A stretch of 22,477 nucleotides of DNA from DASUZD01 sp036377055. Lineage in GTDB: Bacteria; Actinomycetota; Thermoleophilia; Gaiellales; Gaiellaceae. Both the position numbers and the translations under genes were made by a program. Numbering within the stretch: position 1 is the stretch's first letter; every line of letters starts with the position of its first letter. The stretch lies in assembly GCA_036377055.1 (NCBI GenBank), contig DASUZD010000121.1:1-22477 (forward strand), given 5' to 3'. Positions 7,835-13,769 of this stretch are shown here, one piece after another. The notes under the pieces were generated by a model. It was not told the DNA's origin. It did not search any database and saw only the letters and a program-made list of their open reading frames with translations.

Positions 7835-8305
7835 TTGGATTGGGACGTGGCCACGAGCGTCAGGTATCCCGCGCCGGGCTGGGGCGTCGGCGAGCTCTGG
7901 CTCGAGGACGAGCGGCTCGTGCACCACGAGCTGCCGGTCGAGGGGCCGGAGCCGGGGCCTCCGCACCCGCTCGGCGCGCGCATGACCGCGTACTTCGCCG
8001 GCGAGGACGTGGCCTTCGACGACGTCGAGCTCGACCTGGACGGGTGGACGCCGTTCCAGCGGGCGGTCGCCGACACGTTGCGGGCGGTGCCGCGCGGCGA
8101 GGTCGTCACGTACGGCGAGCTCGCCGCGCTCGCGGGCCATCCGGGCGCGCAGCGGGCCGCCGGCAGCTTCTGCGCGCGGAACCGCTTCCCGATCCTCGTG
8201 CCGTGCCACCGCGTCGTCGCCGCCGAGGGGCTCGGGAGCTACGGCTCGCTCGGGATCGGGTACAAGCGCCGCCTGCTGGAGCTCGAGGGTGCCGTTCTCG
8301 GCTGA
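7835..8305 (+). CDS. ogt: Methylated-DNA--protein-cysteine methyltransferase
   Basis: The protein removes O6-alkyl groups from guanine in DNA by suicidal transfer to its own cysteine. The 156-aa product has the family signature LVPCHRVV, with acceptor C124. Before it come the DNA-binding part TPFQRAVADTLRAVPRGEVVTYGELAALAGHPGAQRAAG and the asparagine-hinge region FCARNRFPI, and after it GYKRRLLELEG. The N-terminal domain is short. The start is TTG at 7835 (a possible -10 box 9 nt upstream) or GTG at 7847; both leave the domain intact. The 3' end overlaps whiA by 17 nt, so whiA probably depends on this transcript. With uvrC it makes a second DNA-repair gene near whiA. Confidence 0.9.
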   Translation: MDWDVATSVRYPAPGWGVGELWLEDERLVHHELPVEGPEPGPPHPLGARMTAYFAGEDVAFDDVELDLDGWTPFQRAVADTLRAVPRGEVVTYGELAALAGHPGAQRAAGSFCARNRFPILVPCHRVVAAEGLGSYGSLGIGYKRRLLELEGAVLG

Positions 8306-9197
8306 CCTACGGAACGAGCTCGCGGCCGTCGCGCCGCGGAAGGAGTGCGACCGGCTGGCGGAGCTGTCCGGCCTCTTCCACACCGCCGGCAGCGTCCACC
8401 TGCGCGGGCGCGGAGAGGTGTCGGTCCACCTCGACGTCGGCAGCTCCGCGGTCGCGCGTCGCGCCTTCGCGCTGCTGCGCGCGTTCGGCGTCTGGTCGGA
8501 GATCCGGACCTACAGCCAGCGCGCCTTCGACCGGCAGACGCGCTACCAGCTCCACGTTCCGGGCGACGGACGAGCCCTCCAGGTGCTGCACGAGGCGGGC
8601 GTCCTGACCGCTCGGCTGGCGCCCCTGGAGGTTCCGCCGAAGCGGGTCGTCACCCGCTCCTGCTGCCGGGGCGCCTATCTCCGCGGCGCGATCCTCGGCG
8701 GCGGCTCGCTCAGCGGCCCGCGCGCGCCACACCTGGAGATTCGTGCGGCCTCTCTGGAGGGCGCCGGGTTCCTCGCGGCGGTCGCGGCTGCCGAGGGGCT
8801 GACGCTCTCGGTCGCGGACCGGCGGCGCCACGCGGTCGCGTACGCGAAGGGCGCCGAGACGATCGCGGGCGTGCTCGCCGCTGCGGGCGCGAGCGATGCG
8901 GTGCTCGCGTTCGAGGAACGGGCCGTGCTCGGCGCCACGCGGGCGTCGGCAAACCGGCTCGCGAACGCGGACCACGCGAACCTCGTCCGTACGAGCCGTG
9001 CCGCGCACGCGCAGGTGCAGGCGCTACGCCGCCTCGACCTGGATCGGCTGCCGCCCCAGCTGCGCGAGATCGCCGAGCTGCGGTTGCGGCACCCGACCTT
9101 GTCGCTCCGCGAGCTCGCCGGCAGATGCCGCCCGCCGGCCTCGAAGGCGGCCGCCCATCGGCGGCTTCGGAAGCTCGTCCGCCTGGCTGATGGATAG
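8289..9197 (+). CDS. whiA: Sporulation/cell-division regulator WhiA
   Basis: WhiA is a DNA-binding protein that controls cell-division and developmental genes in actinobacteria and is conserved in many Gram-positives without sporulation. The 302-aa product has the N-terminal WhiA domain (FSADLRNELA, with KECDRLAELSGLFHTAGS), a degenerate LAGLIDADG-like core (CCRGAYLRGAILGGGSLSGP, near residues 120-140) and a C-terminal helix-turn-helix (HPTLSLRELAGRCRPPASKAAAHRRLRKL, about 268-297). The GTG start lies 17 nt inside ogt, in another frame. In most actinobacteria whiA follows rapZ and yvcK; here it follows ogt, while gap-pgk-tpiA downstream is retained. No separate promoter is visible. Confidence 0.94.
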   Translation: MPFSADLRNELAAVAPRKECDRLAELSGLFHTAGSVHLRGRGEVSVHLDVGSSAVARRAFALLRAFGVWSEIRTYSQRAFDRQTRYQLHVPGDGRALQVLHEAGVLTARLAPLEVPPKRVVTRSCCRGAYLRGAILGGGSLSGPRAPHLEIRAASLEGAGFLAAVAAAEGLTLSVADRRRHAVAYAKGAETIAGVLAAAGASDAVLAFEERAVLGATRASANRLANADHANLVRTSRAAHAQVQALRRLDLDRLPPQLREIAELRLRHPTLSLRELAGRCRPPASKAAAHRRLRKLVRLADG

Positions 9198-9199
9198 CG

Positions 9200-9219
9200 G
9201 GTTGCCCTTAAAGGCAACC
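9200..9219 (+). terminator. Possible hairpin terminator after whiA
   Basis: GGTTGCC (9200-9206) pairs with GGCAACC (9213-9219) around loop CTTAAA, three bases after the whiA stop. The stem is perfect over 7 bp, but no T-tract follows, so its strength as an intrinsic terminator is uncertain. Confidence 0.45.
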
Positions 9220-9383
9220 GGAAAGAACTCCCGAAAACTACCGAATCGTGCATACTCAGTTCCGAGGCGGGTCCGTGCTCGTCCGGCGCCGGATTCAGAC
9301 CCCGTCCGACGCCAAGGTCCTGAGCGTGGTTCAACCGGAGGGGGAGGTCGTCCTCGGAGCTTCCCCTCCGGCCCGCCTCACCG
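9220..9383. other. Non-coding stretch with several palindromes
   Basis: I see no gene here. CATACT (9251-9256) resembles a -10 box. TCCGGCGCCGGA (9282-9293) is a perfect 12-bp palindrome. CCGGAGGGG (9335-9343) pairs with CCCCTCCGG (9363-9371), enclosing GAGG-TCGT-CCTC (9344-9355). TCAGACCCCG at 9295-9304 repeats the core of the 46-bp repeats at 3.9-4.0 kb. The set could be a small structured RNA, a terminator region or remnants of repeat elements; the sequence alone does not decide. Confidence 0.4.
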
Positions 9384-9481
9384 CCGCCGAAGATCCGCTG
9401 CGGCCTTCGGCCGCACCATGACGATCTTCGGCGGAGCCGGGCCGCTGTGGGCGGCATCGGGCGGAGCCCGACGCCGCGGCG
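9384..9481. repeat. Structured tandem repeat, unit A
   Basis: CCGCCGAAGATC (9384-9395) pairs perfectly with GATCTTCGGCGG (9423-9434). Nested inside is GCGGCC-TTC-GGCCGC (9400-9414). A third hairpin, TCGGGC-GGA-GCCCGA, lies at 9457-9471. Unit B repeats the layout about 99 bp downstream, and bases 9417-9481 match 9516-9580 at 60 of 65 positions. Confidence 0.8.
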
Positions 9482-9484
9482 CAG

Positions 9485-9580
9485 CCGCCGGAAGTCCGAC
9501 CCGGCTGCGCCGGGCCATGACGACTTCCGGCGGAGCCGGGCCGCTCTGGGCGGCATCGGGCGAAGCCCGACGCCGCGGCG
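9485..9580. repeat. Structured tandem repeat, unit B
   Basis: CCGCCGGAAGTC (9485-9496) pairs with GACTTCCGGCGG (9522-9533). The nested hairpin is CCCGGC-TGC-GCCGGG (9500-9514) and the distal one TCGGGC-GAA-GCCCGA (9556-9570). Compared with unit A both arms of the outer stem changed together, and the nested stem has a different sequence but is still perfectly paired. It ends just before the -10 box of the next gene. Confidence 0.8.
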
Positions 9581-9583
9581 GCC

Positions 9584-9589
9584 TAGACT
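9584..9589 (+). promoter_or_regulatory. -10 box (TAGACT) for the small secreted protein gene
   Basis: TAGACT ends 7 nt before the TTG at 9597, immediately after the tandem repeats. The spacing fits a leaderless mRNA. Any -35 would fall inside the distal hairpin of repeat unit B. Confidence 0.4.
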
Positions 9590-9596
9590 CGAGGTC

Positions 9597-10025
9597 TTGC
9601 TCATCGTCCTCGTTGCCGCTTTTCTCTTCGGATCTCCAGCTTCTTCTTCGGCTTCGTCGCCGCTCCTGGTTCGGTACACGGAGAGCGGAACGATCCTCGT
9701 CGTTGAGAATGACCTCGTCGTTCGTCAGGACGGGAGCTGTCGGCTCGATTGGAGTCATTCCGGCCCCGGAGGGCGGCGGTCGGGGCGCGTCTCCTTCCGG
9801 TTGCGCACGGACGCGCTTCGCACGCTTCGCACGGCGCTGGTCGCGGCTCGCTTTGCGACGCTGAAGCGGTCGTATACGCGGACGCCGCCGTTTGCCGACG
9901 CGCCGGCGTTTTCCGTCACGTATCGCGGCAGGCGCGTGAGCGTGAGCGACGGTGCGACCGGGCCGGCGCGGCTCGCTCGGTTGATCTCTCGGCTTGGGCG
10001 GATCGTCCAGGCGCACAGCCGCTGA
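9597..10025 (+). CDS. Small secreted protein, emfourin-like pattern
   Basis: The 142-aa product starts at TTG (MLIVLVAAFLFGSPASSSAS), a signal peptide directly behind a -10 box. The open frame extends upstream to 9447, but only through the repeats. The mature part reads as alternating strands and one helix: RYTESGTILVVENDLVVRQDGSCRL, a segment FRLRTDALRTLRTALVAARFATL, then FSVTYRGRRVSVSDGATGPARLARLISRL. This order resembles the small protealysin-inhibitor (emfourin) fold and related uncharacterised domains, but I assign it from pattern memory only. It ends 45 bp before gap. A role as an exported protease inhibitor would be inference; hypothetical secreted protein is the safe label. Confidence 0.65.
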   Translation: MLIVLVAAFLFGSPASSSASSPLLVRYTESGTILVVENDLVVRQDGSCRLDWSHSGPGGRRSGRVSFRLRTDALRTLRTALVAARFATLKRSYTRTPPFADAPAFSVTYRGRRVSVSDGATGPARLARLISRLGRIVQAHSR

Positions 10026-10036
10026 AGGCGCCCGAG

Positions 10037-10042
10037 TAGACT
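10037..10042 (+). promoter_or_regulatory. -10 box (TAGACT) for gap-pgk
   Basis: TAGACT lies 28 nt before the gap ATG. The leader of about 20 nt carries a Shine-Dalgarno (AAGGGGA, 10061-10067), unlike most starts in this window. A separate promoter for glycolytic genes is plausible. Confidence 0.45.
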
Positions 10043-10070
10043 CGGTCGCCGGGCGAGCGAAAGGGGACGG

Positions 10071-11072
10071 ATGGCGGCGACGCGCGTTGGCATCAACGGG
10101 TTCGGGCGGATCGGCAGGAACTTCTTTCGGGCGTCCCTCGAACGCGACACCGACTTCGAGATCGTCGCGATCAACGACCTCGGGGACGCGAAGACGATGG
10201 GGCACCTGCTCAAGTACGACTCGAACCTCGGGCCGCTCCAGGGCGACGTCGAGATCGGCGACGGCACGATCACCGCGGCGGGCCTCGAGCTGAAGGTCCT
10301 CTCCGAGCGCGATCCGGCCAACCTCCCGTGGCGCGACCTCGGCGTCGACGTCGTTCTCGAGTCGACGGGCTTCTTCACGAAGCGCGACGGCGCGCAGAAG
10401 CACCTCGACGCCGGCGCGCAGAAGGTCGTGATCTCGGCGCCCGCGACCGAGCCGGACGTGACGATCGTGCTCGGCGTGAACGACGACGCTTACGACCCGG
10501 AGCGGCACACGATCGTCTCGAACGCGTCGTGCACGACGAACTGCGTCGCGCCGCTCGCGAAGGTGCTGCACGACCGGTTCGTGATCGAGCAGGGCTTCAT
10601 GACGACGATCCACGCGTACACGAACGACCAGCAGATCCTCGACCTCCCGCACTCGGACCTGCGGCGCGCGCGGGCGGCCGCGATCAACCTGATCCCGACC
10701 TCGACGGGAGCCGCGCGCGCGATCGGGCTCGTGCTGCCGGATCTCCAGGGGAAGGTCGACGGGATCTCGGTGCGCGCGCCGGTGTCGACGGGATCGATCA
10801 CGGACCTAGTCGTCCGCCTCGGCCGCGAGGCGACCGTCGACGACGTGAACGCCGCGTTTCACGACGCCGCGGCTTCAGGCCCGCTCGCGCCGTACCTCGA
10901 GTACACGGCCGATCCGATCGTGTCGTCGGACATCGAGAAGAACCCGCACTCGTGCATCTTCGACAGCCAGCTCACGATGGCGAACGGCAGCCTCGTGAAG
11001 GTCTTCGGCTGGTACGACAACGAGTGGGGCTACTCGTGCAGGCTCGTCGACCTCGTCGACAAGCTCCTCTAG
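10071..11072 (+). CDS. gap: Glyceraldehyde-3-phosphate dehydrogenase
   Basis: This is the phosphorylating, NAD-linked enzyme of glycolysis, converting glyceraldehyde 3-phosphate to 1,3-bisphosphoglycerate in the cytoplasm. The 333-aa length is standard. The Rossmann part starts GINGFGRIGRNFFR, followed by INDLGD, where the aspartate favours NAD over NADP. The active site is SNASCTTNC (C154), with the catalytic histidine in TIHAYTNDQ. LIPTSTGAARAIG and the C-terminal WYDNEWGYSCR complete the family pattern. The ATG is supported by AAGGGGA upstream. The stop abuts the pgk ATG with no gap, so the two form an operon. Confidence 0.97.
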   Translation: MAATRVGINGFGRIGRNFFRASLERDTDFEIVAINDLGDAKTMGHLLKYDSNLGPLQGDVEIGDGTITAAGLELKVLSERDPANLPWRDLGVDVVLESTGFFTKRDGAQKHLDAGAQKVVISAPATEPDVTIVLGVNDDAYDPERHTIVSNASCTTNCVAPLAKVLHDRFVIEQGFMTTIHAYTNDQQILDLPHSDLRRARAAAINLIPTSTGAARAIGLVLPDLQGKVDGISVRAPVSTGSITDLVVRLGREATVDDVNAAFHDAAASGPLAPYLEYTADPIVSSDIEKNPHSCIFDSQLTMANGSLVKVFGWYDNEWGYSCRLVDLVDKLL

Positions 11073-12116
11073 ATGCGCCTGCCGCGGTCGGTCGAGACGG
11101 CTGACGTCGGCCGTAAGCGCGTCCTCGTCCGCGCCGACCTGAACGTGCCGCTCGACGACGGGCGCGTCGCCGACGACACGCGGATCCGGGCCTCGCTGCC
11201 GACGCTCCGGCTCCTGCTGGAGCGCGGCGCCGCGGAGGTTGCCGTCTGCTCGCACCTCGGGCGGCCGAAGGGGCCCGATCCTGCGTTCGCGATCGCGCCC
11301 GTCGCGGCTCGTCTGCGCGAGCTCCTGCCCGACGAGCGGATCGTCGTGCTGGAGAACACCCGCTTCGACCCGCGCGAGACGAAGAACGACCCGTCGTTCG
11401 CGCGCGAGCTCGCGGACGGCCGCGATCTTTACGTCAACGACGCCTTTGGCTCGGCGCACCGCGCGCACGCGTCGACAGAGGCGGTCGCTTATGTCCTTCC
11501 GGCCTACGCGGGCCTGCTGCTACTCCGCGAGCTGGCCGAGCTCGGGAAGCTCCTCGGCGACGTCGAGCGTCCGTTCGTGCTCGTGTCGGGCGGCCTGAAG
11601 GTCGAGGACAAGCTCCCGGTGCTCCAGCACCTCGGCGGCCGCGCGGACAGCGTTCTCGTCGGCGGGAAGATGGCGGAGGAGCTGCGCGAAGAGAACCCGC
11701 TCGGCTTTCCGGTCGAGCTGCCGGCGGACGTGGTCGCTGCGGCCTCGTTCGACGCCGACGCGGAGGCCCGCGTGTCGCCATACGACGCGCTCCCGGACGG
11801 TTGGCTCGGCCTCGACATCGGCCCCGAGACGCGCCGCGCGTTCGGCGAACGGATCGCAGCGGCGCGGACGATCTTCTGGAACGGGCCGATGGGCGTCTTC
11901 GAATGGCCGCGCTTCGCCGAAGGCACGAAGGCGGTCGCCGAAGCGGTCGCGTCCGCGGACGCCTACTCGGTGGTCGGCGGCGCCGACTCGGTGCGCGCGG
12001 TGACCGAGCTCGGGCTCGAGGAGCGGGTCTCGTGGGTCTCGACCGGTGGGGGCGCCTCGCTCGAGCTGCTGGAAGGCAAGGAGCTGCCGGGGGTGGCCGC
12101 GATCCCGGCCGAGTAG
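11073..12116 (+). CDS. pgk: Phosphoglycerate kinase, shortened form
   Basis: PGK transfers phosphate from 1,3-bisphosphoglycerate to ADP. The motifs are present: VRADLNVPLDDG (19-30), HLGRPKG (61-67), ENTRFDPRETKND, YVNDAFGSAHRAHAS (120-134), SGGLKVEDK (172-180), FWNGPMGVFE and the C-terminal nucleotide-binding STGGGASLELLEG. At 347 aa it is well below the usual 385-420. The gap is in one place: between VGGKM (196-200) and LPADVV (216-221) only about 15 residues remain where the family has about 40 (the TFL..G..IG.SL.E segment and its helix). SGGLK replaces the common GGAK. The reading frame is intact, so this looks like natural compaction. It starts directly after gap. Its last 154 bp overlap a CDF transporter gene on the other strand. 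Confidence 0.93.
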   Translation: MRLPRSVETADVGRKRVLVRADLNVPLDDGRVADDTRIRASLPTLRLLLERGAAEVAVCSHLGRPKGPDPAFAIAPVAARLRELLPDERIVVLENTRFDPRETKNDPSFARELADGRDLYVNDAFGSAHRAHASTEAVAYVLPAYAGLLLLRELAELGKLLGDVERPFVLVSGGLKVEDKLPVLQHLGGRADSVLVGGKMAEELREENPLGFPVELPADVVAAASFDADAEARVSPYDALPDGWLGLDIGPETRRAFGERIAAARTIFWNGPMGVFEWPRFAEGTKAVAEAVASADAYSVVGGADSVRAVTELGLEERVSWVSTGGGASLELLEGKELPGVAAIPAE

Positions 12117-13030
12117 CCGTCGTGCGATCCCGTCGGGTCGAGGAAGACGTGGCGAACCGTCGGCACGGCTTCGCGGAGCTCGCGCTCGATCTCGTCCGCC
12201 AGCCGCTCGACCTCGGCCGCGCGTAGGTCGTCCTCGAGATCGACTCGTGCGGCGACGAGGAGCGACGCCGGTCCGACGTACATCGTCAGGAGCTCCGGGA
12301 CGCCGGAGACCTCGCGGTGCCTTTCGATCGTGCGGCGCAGGCGCTCGCGCTCCGCCGCAGGCGCCGCCTCGCCGAGCAGGAGCCCCTTCGTGTCGCGGCC
12401 GAGCTGGTACGCGACGAAGACGAGCAGGCAGCCGACGAGGATCGCCGCGCCGGAGTCCCACGCCTGCCGGCCCGTCAGCTCCTGGAGGCCGATCCCGCCG
12501 GCCGCGAAGAGGAGCCCGACGAGGTCGGTCGCGTCCTCCGAGAGCACGGCCTTCACGGTCGGGTCCTTGCTCTGACGGACGAACTTCAGGAGCGGTACGC
12601 CCGCCTCGCCCGCCTCGCGCCGAACCTGCCGGATCGCGCGCACGAACGAGACGCCCTCGGCCACGAACGCGAAGACGATCGTCCCCATCGCGAGCGCGAA
12701 CGTCCCCTCCTTCGACGGGTGGAGGAGGCGGAGGACTCCCTCGCCGATCGAGAAGACCGCGCCCGCGAGGAAGATCAGCACGGCGGCGAGCAGCGTCCAG
12801 AAGAAGCGCTCCTTGCCGTAGCCGAACGGGTGCTCCTCGTCCGGCTCGCGCTCGCCGCGCCCGATCGAGACGAGGAGGAGCAGCTGGTTCGTCGTGTCCG
12901 CGACCGAATGCGCAGCCTCCGCGAGCAGCGCCGAAGAGCCGCTGATCGTGCCCGCGACGGCCTTGACCGTCGCGATCGTCGCGTTCGCGCAGACCGCGAC
13001 GAGGACCGTCTTCTTGCTCTCGCCCGCCAC
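11963..13030 (-). CDS. Cation diffusion facilitator family transporter
   Basis: CDF proteins are proton-coupled exporters of Zn2+, Fe2+, Mn2+ or similar ions in the inner membrane. The product shows TM1 (TVLVAVCANATIATVKAVAG), the metal-site helix LLAEAAHSVADTTNQLLLL, TM3 (FFWTLLAAVLIFLAGAVFSIG), TM4, TM5 (LSEDATDLVGLLFAAGGIGL), TM6 (AILVGCLLVFVAYQLG) and a cytoplasmic dimer domain (LTMYVGPASLLVAARVDLEDDL). I chose GTG at 13030 (355 aa) because GGAG lies 7 nt upstream; ATG at 13057 or 13072 is possible. The domain ends near HVFLDPTGSHDG, but no stop occurs until 11963, so about 50 Ser/Pro-rich residues are encoded opposite the pgk 3' end. It splits gap-pgk from tpiA. The metal is unknown. Confidence 0.88.
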   Translation of the reverse strand: MAGESKKTVLVAVCANATIATVKAVAGTISGSSALLAEAAHSVADTTNQLLLLVSIGRGEREPDEEHPFGYGKERFFWTLLAAVLIFLAGAVFSIGEGVLRLLHPSKEGTFALAMGTIVFAFVAEGVSFVRAIRQVRREAGEAGVPLLKFVRQSKDPTVKAVLSEDATDLVGLLFAAGGIGLQELTGRQAWDSGAAILVGCLLVFVAYQLGRDTKGLLLGEAAPAAERERLRRTIERHREVSGVPELLTMYVGPASLLVAARVDLEDDLRAAEVERLADEIERELREAVPTVRHVFLDPTGSHDGYSAGIAATPGSSLPSSSSSEAPPPVETHETRSSSPSSVTARTESAPPTTE

Positions 13031-13056
13031 GGCCGCTCCATTCCCCCAAGCGGCCA

Positions 13057-13062
13057 TAAGAT
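13057..13062 (+). promoter_or_regulatory. -10 box (TAAGAT) for tpiA
   Basis: TAAGAT ends 8 nt before the tpiA ATG, consistent with a leaderless start. It would give tpiA-gpmI their own promoter, needed because the CDF gene on the opposite strand separates them from pgk. Confidence 0.4.
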
Positions 13063-13070
13063 GCGCGCTC

Positions 13071-13769
13071 ATGCTCGTCGCCGGGAACTGGAAGCTGTTC
13101 AAGGGCCCGGCCGAGGCGGCGCAATTCTGCGCGGCGTTCGAGCCGCCGACGGGCACCGACGTGATCCTCTGCCCGCCCTACGTGTCGCTCGCGACCGTGG
13201 TCGAGAGCGGGGTGACCACGTACGCGCAGAACGTCCACTGGGCCCGGGAGGGCGCGTTCACCGGCGAGATCTCGGCGCCGATGCTCGCCGAGCTCGGCGT
13301 GGAGGGCTCGATCGTCGGGCACTCCGAGCGGCGCCAGTACTTCGGCGAGACCGACGAGACCGTGGCGCGAAAGGCGTACGCGCTCCAGGAGGCGCGGCTC
13401 GGGATCGTCGCGTGCGTGGGCGAGTCGGCCGAGGAGCGCGAGGCCGGCCAGACCGAGTTCGTGCTCCGGATCCAGGTCGAGGCGATCGCCGACGCGGTCC
13501 GCGGCTGGGAGCGCCTCGTGATCGCCTACGAGCCGGTGTGGGCGATCGGCACCGGTCGGACCGCGACCCCGGACCTCGCGCAGGAGGCGCACGCGTTCGT
13601 CAAGTCGATCCTCGACGTGCCCGTGCTCTACGGCGGCTCGGTCAAGCCGGACAACGCGGCCGAGCTCAGCGCGCAGGCCGACGTCGACGGCTTCCTCGTC
13701 GGCGGCGCCTCTCTCGAAGTCGACCCCTTCACCGCGATTTGCCAGGCCGCAGCCGCTTCCCGCTCGTAG
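13071..13769 (+). CDS. tpiA: Triosephosphate isomerase
   Basis: TIM interconverts dihydroxyacetone phosphate and glyceraldehyde 3-phosphate in the cytoplasm. The 232-aa product is on the short side (about 250 is usual) but has every catalytic element: GNWK (N6, K8), GHSERR (H84), AYEPVWAIGTG with the base E154 and loop 6, and the phosphate-binding YGGSVKPDN and VGGASL. The shortening is mainly just before YGGSVKPDN. The ATG at 13071 is chosen because homology begins immediately (MLVAGNWK) and a -10 box precedes it; the open frame extends further upstream only as an antisense shadow of the CDF gene. The 3' end overlaps gpmI by 31 nt. Confidence 0.96.
   Translation: MLVAGNWKLFKGPAEAAQFCAAFEPPTGTDVILCPPYVSLATVVESGVTTYAQNVHWAREGAFTGEISAPMLAELGVEGSIVGHSERRQYFGETDETVARKAYALQEARLGIVACVGESAEEREAGQTEFVLRIQVEAIADAVRGWERLVIAYEPVWAIGTGRTATPDLAQEAHAFVKSILDVPVLYGGSVKPDNAAELSAQADVDGFLVGGASLEVDPFTAICQAAAASRS

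Noticed and set aside
9320..9345. TGGTTCAACC resembling a tRNA T-loop
   Set aside because: No acceptor, D or anticodon stem can be built around it.
9384..9580. CRISPR-like array
   Set aside because: There are only two long copies with internal hairpins, no spacers of uniform length and no cas genes.
9417..9596. Tandem repeats as a 33-residue peptide repeat (MT..GGAGPLWAASG)
   Set aside because: The right-hand period of 99 bp keeps frame, but the left part shifts by two bases between copies. The paired stem changes argue for DNA or RNA structure rather than coding.
12317..13738. Long N-terminal extension of gpmI upstream of the TTG
   Set aside because: It reads across the CDF antisense and the tpiA gene in another frame. 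Homology to GpmI begins only after 13739.
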